From assembly GCA_019095985.1 (NCBI GenBank), contig CM032662.1:18419307-18483306 (forward strand): a stretch of 64,000 nucleotides of DNA. The letters run 5' to 3'. The position numbers were made by a program, and so were the translations under genes. The notes below the pieces were generated by a model. The model worked only from the letters and a program-made list of their open reading frames with translations. It made no database searches and was not told the DNA's origin. Position 1 is the stretch's first letter. Every line of letters begins with the position of its first letter. Source of the DNA: Streblospio benedicti (Eukaryota > Annelida > Polychaeta > Spionida > Spionidae). Below are positions 13,422 to 27,819 of the stretch, piece by piece.

Positions 13422-15150
13422 CAGTTCGCACGCCTGAAACCCCGGGGAAACCTGAATTTGATTGCAAATATGACCCGGGAATACTCCCTGAATTGACCAA
13501 GTCCCCGGGAAAGTCTTTGAAAACGCCGTGAATTAAATAAAATTATAAAATCCCGTCATTTCCTGTGTTTGTGTAACGAACCTCGATTTGCCAAAGTCAT
13601 ATTATGCACCGCTTTTGTTTTCTACTGTAAGTTTACCTTTGTTAACGTAGTATTCTTGGCTCAAATCGCCGTGAAACACATTAGATTTAGGCTACCATGC
13701 AACCAGCCTCATACCATCCATGCGGTCCTTATGAATCTGACATAATGCTGCGCCGCTGATAGAGGCTGCATACTGTTTTTGACCAATCAACAATCACCAA
13801 CCTAGTTTTCTTGCACTCGTAAGGCACTGTCATGGCGCTGGCCAGTTTTGTTATATTTGTTCAAAACCTTAATATTATTCATCTCCCGTGCCTCATCTAC
13901 TTATATCTTATAACCGGATGACAAGAAACCATTTGATCTTTAGGAAAGGAATATGTCCCCAAACATTCACATTCCAATGGGACTTCGCAGATGTTTTCTG
14001 ACATTATATATCGGGGGGATGTTTGCGGGCTTTATAGAGAAAAAATTTTTAAGTCAAATGTATCATTAAAAGGATATGATGATTTATGCTTTTTTTTGGG
14101 TTTTTAGAAATCAAATGTTGCTGCATTAGTATGTGTGATATACGAGTTTAAAATCTGATGCCACCCTGTCAAATTGTTTATTTATGTTAGTTTAGATAAT
14201 TTTTTTGACATAAAGATAAATGAAATGACCACCTAATGGTGAAAAATTGAAACTATATGGATTTATGCAGGACCCCCAAATTTACAGTTTAAATTCCCAT
14301 TATTTTAGACTCAGAAAAATTTTAAAACCATAAATACAGTAAACCGCAACATCAAATATTTTTACGAAATAATTTCCGGGCGGGGACGGAGGGGGTCTGC
14401 ACATTAAACATCTAAAATAAGAGGGAAAAAAATATAGGGATAAGTGTTGATTTGGTGGAAAAGTGTTTAAATTTTCAAATTTTCACCCGGGTGGTCACAA
14501 AATGAACACATTGACCCGGGTGTCATTAAGATATTCAAAAGAAATATTTGAAAGTTCGCAAGTCAACAAATATACTTTCAAAAGCATAGCTTGTAAAATC
14601 CCTTTATAATTACTCTAAATTGCATCTTGGGAGGAAAGATTATAAGGGTTTTAAAGAATAACACCCCTTTATTTTGGGGTTTTTTCATTTAATAAAATTT
14701 TTAGAAAAATTAAGAGACTTTTTTGAAGAGCCCCGGCCAAATGAACATGACCAAAAGGGCTGTTCATTTGGCCCCAAGGTTTTTATAAGGGAAAAAATCC
14801 CCTAAAATGTGAGTCCCAATGGTTTTGTTGGGATCTTAAAATTTTATATAAGGTTTTTTTTCATATTAAACTTTCCAAGTAGCACCTTCGGGGATTATAA
14901 GTAAAAAATTAATTTTTTATTTCAAGCATTGTGTAAGGTGTGCACTCCCTTTTTTATTTTTTTTTTGAATTCAAGAATTACCACAATTTTATTTAAGATA
15001 ATACCCCGGAAAAAATTTGCTCAATCCCCCGAAAAAGAAGCTTTATATCAAAACCCCCGAAAAAACCCCGAAAAATAAAAAGTTGGGGGTTGGGAACCCT
15101 GGTTTTTTGTTAAAAAATCAGGAAAAAAACTAAAATTTTTTCATAAGGGT
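13422..15150. other. Non-coding, probably low-accuracy sequence before the gap
   Basis: There is no supportable gene here. From about 14340 to 15150 the text is dominated by stretched homopolymers (runs of a, t, c and g) and ends at a run of exactly 100 N. This looks like uncorrected long-read gap filling rather than real composition. Near 15086-15100 the words ggttgggaaccctgg resemble a common hAT-type terminus, but I could not find a partner. Confidence 0.5.
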
Positions 15151-15250
15151 NNNNNNNNNNNNNNNNNNNNNNNNNNNNNNNNNNNNNNNNNNNNNNNNNN
15201 NNNNNNNNNNNNNNNNNNNNNNNNNNNNNNNNNNNNNNNNNNNNNNNNNN
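15151..15250. other. Assembly gap (100 N)
   Basis: The run of N is exactly 100 bases, a conventional placeholder for a gap of unknown size. It separates the noisy tail of one sequence from the abrupt start of the second copy of the duplicated block at 15251. Confidence 0.99.
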
Positions 15251-15482
15251 TGAGTAGAATGTAAAAAGTATATTGCTTTGTATCATTCTTTGGTTTACAA
15301 TCACCTGGTTTTTTTTGGAAATTGTCTTTACATGTTGAATTCTGTGGAAGTGCAAACTTTTTGTGAAATGAAAAAACTTAGGTCTAGGTGGAAATATTAA
15401 ATCTGATTAGACTGATGCATTAGTAATCAGCAAGTTAGCCACAATTAAATGGACTACTGACATGAGATCTTTTTTATTTCAG

Positions 15483-15945
15483 GATTCAGCACCTAAAAAA
15501 AAAAAGATTAAAAAAGAATAAAAAAAGAAAAGGCAATGGAAGAGAATACTGCAGAAGCGAAGAATCTTTTTGCTGATAAAGGTGTGATATTGCTTATATT
15601 TTATGGCCTATTATATTTTTACGTATTTGTACTACTATGTTCATGAAGATTATTCAACTACTTAGCATATTTAACAATTTTAGTCTTGAATACTTAAGGT
15701 CACTTCTGCTACCACTACAATTATTATAAAACCAGAGAAGTACAATGGAGGAATGGAACACAAGCGTATGGTGACCATATTATTGGTGCAGACTTTGTAA
15801 CATATTCATTTGTATTTCAGACTCCGTAAGCAGTGAAAAAAAGAAGAAGAAAAAGAAAAAGGCAAAGCAGGAGGAAGACTCCATAAGCAGTGAAAAAAAG
15901 AAGAAGAAAAAGAAAAAGGCAAAGCAGGAGGAAGACTCTGATTAG
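15483..15945 (+). pseudogene. NOP58: Duplicate NOP58 exons 12-13
   Basis: The exon-12 copy (15483-15581) carries extra bases relative to 9480-9555, including an in-frame taa within the a-rich part, so it does not read through. The exon-13 copy (15821-15945) is better than the first one. It reads continuously for about 41 codons through two repeats of a [23 protein letters not shown] unit and ends DSD-stop at 15943-15945. The first copy has a 17-base deletion in this repeat and stops early at 9848. The true 3' end of the gene is therefore probably exon 12 as in copy 1 and exon 13 as in copy 2. Confidence 0.8.
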
Positions 15946-16423
15946 TGTCCTGTAAATTGATTTAATTGTTTCATAGATAGAAATAAAATATGTAAAAAAA
16001 AACATTAAATAGTTCCATTTCTTACTTAGTTATGAATGATGTTTCTTAAAGTTATATTTCATTTACTAAAATTTATAGTACTTGCATGGTAAGATGAAAA
16101 ATGAGTTTTATTTCTAGTTCTAGGTTCATGAAGAATAAATAAGAAGCTGAAAGATATTCATACCTGACAGGAATTCATTCTCCATATAATTTCATGGTCC
16201 ATTATAATGTTTGTGGTCAAGTCATTGCCATGCTGGTAAGGTCAACCTTGCCTAGGGAATTTTGGGTGTGATATTGTAATACTTTCTTATTGAAGATGTT
16301 ATTAGGGAAGACGATAGTGGCTTATGAAATCTTTATTATAAAGGTCTCCCCCTTTTTTAATACTCCAAATCATAATGGTATGATATAGCATGTACTTAAC
16401 CAGGCTAAAATTTTGTTGATGCA

Positions 16424-16555
16424 GTAAAACCCCCAATTGAGTCCATCTCTAAATTGAGACCTGTTTCACTGCCCCAAACCTTTGTAAAGCTGCAGAATGA
16501 ACCTCTGTATGGAGACCACCTAAAGGTAGTCCTAATAGAGAGATTCTATTGTATA
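16424..16555. repeat. Dispersed AAGACCACC-type MITE copy (duplicate block)
   Basis: This is the counterpart of the copy at 10371-10502 within the second copy of the duplicated block, differing by a few bases. It is not an independent insertion. Confidence 0.6.
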
Positions 16556-18437
16556 CTAGTATATGATTTTTTTGTGATCCATGATATCTATAAATTTATA
16601 CTGTTTGATGAGTGTTGATGAAGAGGAATATCTAGGCAAGGCTAGGTAATCATTTATGTGATACTATGATGAAATAAGTAAACTTGTTTGATTTCTTGCA
16701 CCATTTATTCTTTCAATCCTTTTCCATCCGTTTCCAACTCTTAAATCTCAACAACCCAACACTCCAAAACAGTATCCATATGATACATAATTAATCTAGC
16801 TAATGCGTTTTTCAAAACTTCACAAATTAATTTGCAATTCCATAGCCATCCTAAACTTAAATTAATTAACACCTCTGCGGAAAAAAGTCTTATATAAGTC
16901 TTATATAAGTATTTGTTTTGTGATGTTCATGTACATTCACCAAATGTCTAGATTTATTTAGTTACTGAATCCACGTCTCATTCAAGTCCGTGTGCAGTGT
17001 AATGTGTTTATATAAAAGCAGGGTCAAAAGTATTTAAGTACACCGAGTTTGCCCCCTAGGTTCGAAAAAATTCTACGCGTTTTGGAACTAATGAACTCCT
17101 TGTCTATAAACTATTCTTCACTTCCCAGAAGCACAGTACGTGATGCGCAGTAGAATTAATCTATCAATAGTCGCATTCTGGGAGTCGCATTACCATTTCT
17201 GGCGTCATGCATGTAGACTAACACGACTATAGATAATCTAAGGTAATTTTCGTGTTTCACTTACCCTATGTCATTTATGGAAAGTACTTTTCTAATAGAA
17301 TTTTGACTGAGGATCTGTAATCGGATTTTGGTTAACATTGAAATCGATGAAGATATGGGCAAAAAAACGGTCTTTACAGATGACCTGTGTAGGCTGTGAT
17401 TAATACATACCTGCAAACCTCAATATTATGAAGAATGGATGCCTAATAGAATTTTGAATGAGGATTACGAATCTGTTATCGGATTTTAGTTAGCTCGAAA
17501 ATTGACGAAGTTATGGGCAAAAGCCGGCCCATGGTCAAATTTGTAGACGGCCGTGATTGGAGCAAAGTTGAGAACTTCACTATTATGAAGAATGCACGCC
17601 TCAAATACATGTAATTACTTAATTTTCCAACGTCTATCAATTTTATGTAGACCACACATTTTGAATGATATACCAATAAATGCTATTTTAAATGAGCTTA
17701 TAACATATACACCGGAAGTACCCATGGACTTTTGTGTCTCAAAATCAAATAAAAAAGACAAGTGCGCAACTTTTCTGCGCAACTGGGGAATGAAGAATGG
17801 TTATATGGTACATGCATTGGAATTCTGGCGCCTATAGTCAAGTAGCTAACTTCGTTTTTTTTTTTTTCAATGCGTGACGTGAAATACTAGGGGGTGCAGG
17901 CTCCCAACTTTTAAAACCTGTGTGAATATATAACAGCACACGCAGTTATGATAAAATTACCAAGTTGAAAGTAAATTTAGTAAGTTGTACATCACATTTC
18001 AACAGGAACAGCTAGCATGTGAAAAGTAAAAAACAATGTATTTTTAGTAGACAGTAGCTCGAAAAAGTCATTGAATTTTTTAACAGTTCATGCGTAAATA
18101 AAACCTGAAAGTTAAAACACAATTTTGAAAAGTTATTTGAGCAGAGAAGAAAGTTTTGCAACACCATTGATATCCAAAACACTAAATATTTCTTAATTCG
18201 AGCAACAACAAAAAAACAAAAAAAAAACACGTCTGCTACGTTAAAAAAAAAATAAAAAAATGTTTGAATGGAGGTATGGGGGGGGTCTAGATATGGAACG
18301 TAGAGGAGTACTAGAATGGGTGAGCGTGTAGTACATTAAAGTGCATTTAAGACGGTATGGAGAAAAGCTTAAATGTTGCTTCAACTGTCTGATATCAATT
18401 CTAATGAAAATGCTTTGCAAGTCCTGATAGGTACACT

Positions 18438-18602
18438 GCTGCATGGGCAGATCTAGGTTTTCGGAAAAGGGGTTGGGGGGTTGGGGGGGGCGCACTTAAG
18501 GAAAAGAGGCGGTGCACTTACGGGATTTCATGAAAAAACCTATGAAAATGAAGTATTTTGGTGGGAAAAGGGGGGGGAGCGCCCCCTGGATCTGCATATG
18601 CT
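18438..18602. repeat. GCAGATCYAGG-ended MITE copy (duplicate block)
   Basis: This is the counterpart of 12336-12494. It shows the same inverted ends around a G-rich core; homopolymer lengths differ from the first copy. Confidence 0.6.
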
Positions 18603-19514
18603 GCTGTATAAACTTTTTTGACCACAGCTTGTAGTGCTGGAGGACGGATTTTTAAAGTGCAAAGATATCTATCTTCACAAGAATACTCAGCTGGTTCCCC
18701 GAGACCTTAATGAAGCTGTTCTATTATGGATCGTCTACTATGCGAAATGATGGTATTATAACACAGGGTTAGCTAACTAATAACGTCACGATTAAAAACA
18801 ATATATGCCATTGAATAGGTCATATTAATTTATGGTACTTACTATGTTTATATGCATGACAATCGCTGAAATTATGATTGATGATTTACTTTTTTCTTAT
18901 GAAAATTAGGGGTGCAGTACACCGAAAGTAAGAAACGTTCAAATCACGTGACCGGTGAACAAAGTCATTGATGGAATGTGAATGGTTTTATTAATATTTG
19001 TTTCCTGTCATTTTAGGTAATATATGTTTCCACTATCAGTAATTTTTTAATATTTACAAGGGGCAGCTTTTGTTTAATGACAAGGAACATTAATTTGGGA
19101 TACTAGAGGTCGTTATATGGACGTTTACAGCCCATTTTGTGATGGATGTAGCAGCATTTTTCACGTCTGTCATCCATTTCCTGTTGAAACGAGAGATAGG
19201 AAACACTATTTTGAGAAGAAAAATAAAACAAAAACAACTGGGTCTAACTGCATGGTACCAAAAATAAAATCTGTGTTCCTCTTTGACATTGATCTGATGG
19301 TGGCGTAGATTGGATACACAGGGTTTGAAGCACAAGAAGTGGATATAGTACTATTAGCAGTACTGTTACAGCGATTTTCAGGCTTTATGTCAAGACTGCA
19401 ATGTCTAGACGCCCTGCTTATAAGTTAGATATTGTCATTGCTCACGTTATTGGCATCAGCCGCACCACCATAAACTAAATAGCAAAAAACAAAATTCACT
19501 ACAATTTATTCATT

Positions 19515-20745
19515 TAGAGGAAGTGTTCACGTTATGGGCACATCCATCGTAGGGTGGATTATTACGTAGACAAACTAACGGAAAACCGTGAATGAACATT
19601 ATTCCGATAATGTGGTTTGAAACATTTCCACATTGATAAACCGAAGATATATTGAACATCTACGTTCATGTTGTTGTCAAATGCATTACATTATGTGAAA
19701 ATTTCTATGCTGTTTGAATGATGAAAGTATCTAAAATCACATTATCAGAATTAACATTCATTCACGGATTTCCATTCGCATGTCTACATCTTTACACGTT
19801 TGACGTAATAACAGAACGTAGTCAGAGAAAACAAGCTAGAGATTAATTAGTTATATGGTTACTTAATCAAACGATAAGTTTTAATATACATATTTGCTGA
19901 AGAACATTAGTAACTATAATTGAGGCAACCTGTTAAGTGGTGTTTTCAATCGAGGATCATTTTAGTATTTTTACAGTATTCACAACTGCACCCCTTGACC
20001 TGCCCATAACATGTGCAATATTTCGTTCGTCGAACGTGTACAGGTGGAAATTATAAATATAATACTTGTTGGACGAATTTAGTACTGAATTATATGGATA
20101 AAAGATAGAACATCAACTATACTTCAATATTATCTGCAGTGTATGAAGATGGGCTAAAATTTGAAGTGGACCACAGGTCCTGTTACTTCGTTTTTTAATA
20201 GGACCGCCAGAGCTTTAACTGGACCATAATCTAGAACAGCGTTCAAAAAATGCACCGGTCAAGATAATGGATCAGGATCACTTGTGATTTGCTTGTTTTA
20301 AAAGAGGAAGACCAATACCATGTACATATACAAAGTTTTATTTAAAAAATATCAACAAATTTTGTACACGTTGTCATCACTTAACCCATCTAGCTAAGTC
20401 CTGCCAGGTAGGGGGGGTGGGGGGGTCGTTAAACTACTCATATTTTCACTCATATAATATTACGTTTGTGAGGTTTAAACGAATCATACATGACTCTCCT
20501 TATTACTAAAAACTAACCTAGTCTAGCAGCGTTGATTCTGCCATAATTAAGACACACTGCTGCAATGTTGATTGTTTTTCTTACAGGACCGACAGAATAT
20601 TCACCGGACATTGTCCGACGGTCCGGTAGGTTTTTCGAACGCTGATTATCTGTTAAGATATCATATATGTGTTCATTATTTATGAAGGAAATTACATAAA
20701 GTGGGACATTTCGGAAAACTGCCCATAACGTGAGCACTTCCTCTA
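19515..20745. mobile_element. TA-flanked TIR element, non-autonomous
   Basis: The left end, tagaggaagtgttcacgtta followed by tgggca, and the reverse complement of the right end, tagaggaagtgctcacgtta followed by tgggca, match at 25 of 26 positions. Each end is bounded by ta, consistent with a TA target site of the Tc1/mariner/pogo type. The 1.2-kb interior shows no transposase motif. A partial inverted copy of the same terminal word lies inside at 20001-20017, and another terminal-like word (tgctcacgttattggca) sits just outside at about 19439-19455, so the locus may be compound. Confidence 0.75.
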
Positions 20746-22690
20746 CCCTTAGATCACCACTCGCTGAAACCAGCCATTCACATAGACCGTAAATTTTACG
20801 TCTGACATGAAATTTGATGACTTCTATAATGGGGGAAGCTCAGATTACGTGCATGGCCGAACAGTGGGTGAAATTTAGTGAAATTTATAACGGGGTGTTC
20901 ACCTCATACGTACAATTCACGGGACTGTGTTTATGACCGAACAGTGCGATTGATGCTCTCTAAGGGGATGTTTCATCATCCACATTGTGTGCATTAAACA
21001 TCTTATGGTTCATTGCAATGCTTTTTCAAAGGGTGTTTTCTCTTCACCTGTTAGATAGCTGGCGACATAACGTGTAGAAGGGTTGGCAGTTTCTGCGGAA
21101 AACCCAGTTATAAACGGCTGGAGGAAATACCTCAATTTAAGTGGAGGAACTCAAAATCTTTAATAATTTTGTTAATATTTTATGGGAAAGTGTTGTTTCT
21201 TTCATCCAAATAACACATACATATATACCCTTTTAGTGATAGAAATAACATAACATTATATGTATAGTTATGAAATCCATAGAAAGAACTATACTTTTGG
21301 ACAGCAGGCAAAAACCCTATTTGTAAAAAAAAACTTTAATCTACCTCAAAATCATGTAGTTTTGTAAATATTTTACTTTTTTTATTAAGTAAAAAACACC
21401 ATAAACATTATTCCTCATATCAGAGAAATTGTAAATCTTATAATGTGTATGTAATATATGATCCATTTAAATAGTTTTAGACAGTCCGCAAAAACCCTTG
21501 TTATGGCAAAAACTACATTTCTACTATGACCATATGAATTTAGTTATTCAATTTAGTCTTCTTGAAATAAGAAACAACTCTAATACTTCTTTTTGGTGCT
21601 CCAACATGGGTATGAGTTATTCTCTATTGTGTGCTATAACTATGCTTTGATCTGATTGAAGTTTATCACAATATGGTGTGGTAACAGTTTTATTAGAACA
21701 ATTTATACACAATGAATTGTATGTTAATCATTGACATTTCTTAGTTGTACACAGTAATAGCACATAATTATGTAATATTCATATTAACGTATGGTTATCA
21801 AACCTTTATACGACTTCTTAATATATTGAGAGGAATTTTTATCACTTTTCCCTTGCAATTTCATGATAATTACTACATATAATAAAACTATGTTTTAAAA
21901 TCTAAATGGAATCCAACACATATACTTCTTTTCTAGTTCCCAATTGATCAAACCCTTGGACCATTTCATAGTCATTAGAGGGTTTAGAACAGTTTCCGCC
22001 ATATTTCTGCCACCCGTCCAGTAGAAATAAGTTTCAAATGGTCCAAAACCCAACCCTGATGTGGGGCGCGTGGATCAAAATCATAACATTCCTCGCAAAC
22101 ACTCATTTTTCGCCTGTGATCATGCTGACCTCTAAACTGCACTTACATGAGTGTCGTACGGAACATTTATATTAGAAAAACGTTAGCATACTTCTGTCCA
22201 CACGTTCTTGCATTTTGAAGAGTGCTTAAAATGCAATAGACTTATTTAATTATCAATAAAAGAGGAAATAAGGTAACGCGAGGCAGTGTGTAGCATCTTC
22301 AGGAAATGATGGATGAGATAGTTTTATCTATATTTAAACTTGGCTGACCCCTAAAAAGTTGGGTGGGTGGGGGGACTTGAACAAAGCGATCCGGGAACTT
22401 TGTACTGTGAACAAGGAAACCTGGCTGGCCCCTAAAAAGTTATGAACCAAAACAAAAAATAGTGTGTGCCCCACTATACATGTAGGTATCAACATTTAAA
22501 AACAAAAGGAAGGCAATTGCAACATCAGGTATATGTCATCATTATCATCATCACCATCATTATCATCTACTTATTGTTCTTGTCCATGATGGAGTCTGCC
22601 CTCCCCACATAAGACTTGCATTTGCTTTCTGACACTTCTAGAACATATGGGATATCAACCAGATATTGCACATGTTTTCATTTGTTTCAG
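20746..22690. other. Non-coding stretch before UBE2E
   Basis: I find no gene here. A loose tandem repeat is visible (about 21270-21330 and 21460-21510 share atccat...agacag..gcaaaaaccc). A direct repeat with the word ctggc/tgacccctaaaaagtt occurs at about 22342 and 22423. The UBE2E promoter and 5' untranslated exon should lie here. An acceptor (tttgtttcag, ending 22690) precedes the start-codon exon. Confidence 0.45.
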
Positions 22691-22749
22691 ATGCTATAGT
22701 CAGGTCTGTCCATTGATAGCTAGTTGGTTAAGTGATAACAGTCTGCAGC

Positions 22750-24072
<1,323 letters not shown>

Positions 24073-25774
24073 TAACTGACTTGGTGTCTCCTTACAGCTT
24101 AAGACATTTCAGATGATAGTCAGTTCTCTATTAGAAATCATGTTGATATTTTACGGAACTACGGTCGATGAAACTTCTCAACAGCAATGGAATACATTTG
24201 TTTTTCAATATTACAATAAAAATATTCGGCTATTTATTCTTTCATGCACTTCGTAGAAAAGAAAATACTTATTACATGAGATGTGTCAATATACAAAAAC
24301 AGAAAAGGCAATGGAGATATTATATTGGGAGAAAAAAATTGTGAATTTACTAGTTAGTGCCTAGAGGGAGCAAGGCAAATCCACTTCTACCCAATATTGC
24401 TTGCTGATTCCTTGAACCCAACTTATTTACTTCATTCTTTTGATAATAACATTTGCTTTCCCTCAAAGTGAATGGACCTGGAAAACTCTGCACACTAATT
24501 ATATCAGTTGAATCCAAAGTGAATGGTGAAAGTATAGCAAACTAAAATGTACAAGAAATGGCAACTTTCATTAATTCTTGCTTGATGCAACATTTGTGTT
24601 GGAAGTTTTGTAAGACTATATCACGTAATTATATTTATAGTGTGACAGCAAAAAGCTGTTGAGATTTCAACCTGGACAATATTGTGTGTGTATGCTTATA
24701 ATATATTTGTTGTGCAAAGTTGCATATTTACTTATCAGAGATACTAGCACAGTAAAATATATTATAATTTTATTTTGTTTGATACATAGTCAAGATTGTT
24801 TTCTTAAACTGAATGGTGCAAGTTGATGTAAAGTATGTGTTATGTGAGTATTGTCAACGTAGTTGTAGTGAACGTTTTTGAATCAAGTTGGATAATAAAC
24901 TACAAAGATATATATAATATATATTGCCATGAATAGTATTGAATCTTGATAGCTACTAGCTATCCAAACACAAGCAATTGAATTTTTTAAAACGTGTGAG
25001 CGTATATGAATTTATTAAGTCGTATGCAATATATGACCGTTAGGAAGTTGTCTAGAGGGATGGCGTCACTTGGGAACCTCACAGCAAAGCCATGTATTTA
25101 GTTTTACTATATTGGTAGTATAAAGCAGAAAAAGTGAGATAATATGCATGGCCATGGTCATGATTAAGCCCGTGTCCGCTCATATTAAAATGAAATTTGT
25201 GAATTTTTTAGCAGAACAGAAATTCATACTGATTGGGTGCCTATAAAAGCCTTCATTCCCCAAATTAAAATGTTACAAAACAGAGTCAATATATGATTGA
25301 TTGGTATTATGAAGAAGAGCCATTTGATGGCAACACATAGTTATATACCATAATTCATATCTATCATTTTTTGGCCGTGGATAGTTTGTGCATACCATAT
25401 GATCTGTCTGTACAAAAGAGCACATTTTACAGACTTGGTTACATGGGTTATCAAAACATGAGTAACTGATATTTGGTTATTTCTTTCAATTACAGTTTCA
25501 AAGGCATTTTGTGAAAACAAATTTTCAAGTCATTGGTTTTTCCTTTTGTCAATTTTTACATAATGCCAAATGTGATCTACTGTGCCATATTATTGTATCA
25601 ACTAATAAATACTTTTTTCTGCGAAAATTGTGTTGTTTGATCTCTTAGCTGCAGGGAAGTCAGCGTCGATTTTACTGAAGCACGGGCAGGTGTAAATTTT
25701 TTTTAAATCAATTGTACTTTGACTCAAGTACACCTTTAAAGTATTTGGTACTTGTATTGAACTAGTTTTCCTTA
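24073..25774. other. UBE2E 3' UTR and intergenic DNA
   Basis: Several aataaa signals (24215-24220 and near 24893) may end alternative UBE2E transcripts. I see no other gene in this AT-rich stretch. Confidence 0.5.
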
Positions 25775-26204
25775 GGCCCCATAAAAATAAAATGTTTCTC
25801 GTCCCCTCCCTCCTGTGTAGAGTAGCCTCCTGAACATTTTTATTGCCTTCCCAGTGATAAAAAATAAATGGCCCTCCCGCCTGGCTGCAAACAAAACGGC
25901 ACTGTGTCGGAGGCTTGTCATTTGTTTGCTATGCACACTAGATATCATACTTCATTGACTATACTAGTTGTTTTATAAGTGATGTTTTATGATTTTGATA
26001 ATAGATGGCCCAATATTCAACTTGAAAAATGAAAGATTTTGCACAGAAGAAAAATAAAAAGTGAACCCCTCCTCATTTTTTTTTATAATATGAGGACGGG
26101 AAAATCAGCAAAATATAAAAAAAAGATAAAGAATAAAATTGACCTCCCTCCTATGTGTAGGAAAATAGGCAGGACAAGAAACGTTTCATTAATTTTATGG
26201 AGCC
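25775..26204. mobile_element. PIF/Harbinger-like MITE
   Basis: The left end, ggccccataaaaataaaatg then tttctcgtcc, is mirrored by the right end, whose reverse complement is ggctccataaaattaatgaa then acgtttcttgtcc. The element is 430 bp, flanked on both sides by tta (25772-25774 and 26205-26207). A 3-bp TTA/TAA duplication with GG-starting ends is typical of PIF/Harbinger. The inverted termini contain a second matching block (ctccctcct...gtgtag). No transposase is present. Confidence 0.75.
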
Positions 26205-26207
26205 TTA

Positions 26208-27252
26208 TATAGATTTAATTCCTTGCAAATGTGACAATGTCCACTTCTCCATCTGATATTCTTCATCAAGGATCAAGAAAGTTGCACACTGGCACTTTTT
26301 GTATTGAAATATGTATAGTTATAGACCTAGAATTGATTGATGTTCAATTAGATTAATTACCACTGGCACATAACCATAACCAAGCTAATTTCCAGATTCC
26401 TTTATGAACTTTAAGGTATTCAATGTTTTTTCCCCGACATATAATAGTTGCTTTGATATATCCTATATATAACTACAATGCATTTTAATAAAAGGAACCA
26501 ACAACATTAATTACTGCTATTGTAGCAGTATCCTATATATTTGTTCGGCTATCTCCTCTTTAACCTGACTAGCTGGACGCTATCTGACTACAGGAGATCG
26601 TTCATGGTACTGTGTAGTTTTGCACAAATATGTTTTTCATTGTCAAAATGGCCCTGATGATTGTTAATTAGCAGTTTTATAACAAAAATAGCAGACAACG
26701 GCAGCCATGACAGCGTCATGTGGAGTAGTGTGATGTCATAAAGACGCCAGAGGCGTCACATGGATTCAAATAGTAGGGATTACCACCACTTTGCCAATTG
26801 GGCTATGTGTGCATTAGTGTTAAACGTGTGAGTTGATCCTGACGTGTCGACTGCGGAGTGATAACTATCCTTTAACTTCCAATGTCTTCATTATTCAATT
26901 GTATTCTTCATTCATACATCAATCACATACATACATATATATATAACAGACAATAGCGACATCAGCCTATCATAATGAAACTGCGGTGTACTCTATACCT
27001 CGGATATAGTGACCATAGTACTAGACGCATTGTTACTGCTGCGTGGTGGTTATATACACAGACACCAGACATGCTGACATGCTTGTCTGCATGTACACCT
27101 TGAACCATATGATCACAGAACGTGACTTACATACATGCTTCATGATTAAGTACGTTTCACCTTGATCTACATATTGAGGCTAACAACATGTCATATCACT
27201 GGACACAAGTGTACACAGCTGTATGAGGTGCACTACCAATCGAACCGCGTAA
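26208..27252. other. Intergenic DNA without recognisable genes
   Basis: This is AT-rich sequence with a short (at)n tract near 26935. I see no conserved frame on either strand. Confidence 0.45.
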
Positions 27253-27432
27253 CAATTAGAACCTTCAATTAAGACCACCTCTTTAAAGACATCACCTCTA
27301 TTATAAGATGATACATAGCAGTCCCAAGTCTTCATAAATAAGACCATTGCAAACGTCCCTAAAGAGACCACCCCTATATTAAACCACTCACAGCCAGTCC
27401 TTGGGCACTCTTCATAGGGATGTTCTACTGAA
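27253..27432. repeat. Dispersed AAGACCACC-type MITE copy
   Basis: It starts acaattagaaccttcaatta with agaccacc following and ends gatgttctactgaag. Internal agaccacccctatattaaa matches the copy at 58371. This is one of the clearest copies in the window. Confidence 0.7.
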
Positions 27433-27819
27433 GTGTGTAGGAATATCTGTGCCAAGGAGAGCATTATGTTCCCATTATCATAGACACTAATTTTTCATCC
27501 CATAGCTTTTGCATATTACATGCCAAGTGGATTTGCAGTGATCAATGACTTACTTGAGAAATACTCATATGATCTTCAAGTTGTAGTCAATCCAGGTAGT
27601 TCTTAGTCTGTGCCAAGTATACTACATACAAACTCAGAAATCCATAGCTTGGTCTGTTGCTTGACTTCTTGCTCATTGCAAAAGATTATATATTGTGGTA
27701 TAAGAACTCCCCTTTCTCAATTTACCTTTGGTGTTAATGGCTGTTCCAAACCACACTGTCTCTAATCCGACTCTCTATATCATATTTGATACCTGGAAGC
27801 TGTCTGGATGGGAAGCATG

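Larger units (their letters stand above)
15251..19435. repeat. Second copy of the 4.2-kb duplicated block
   Basis: It starts abruptly after the gap at tgagtagaatg, inside NOP58 intron 11, and follows 9255-13421 to gatattgtc. It holds degraded copies of NOP58 exons 12-13, the same 3' UTR and the same repeats. The breakpoint exactly at the gap and the indel-type differences point to a collapsed haplotype or false duplication rather than a biological tandem duplication. Confidence 0.88.
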
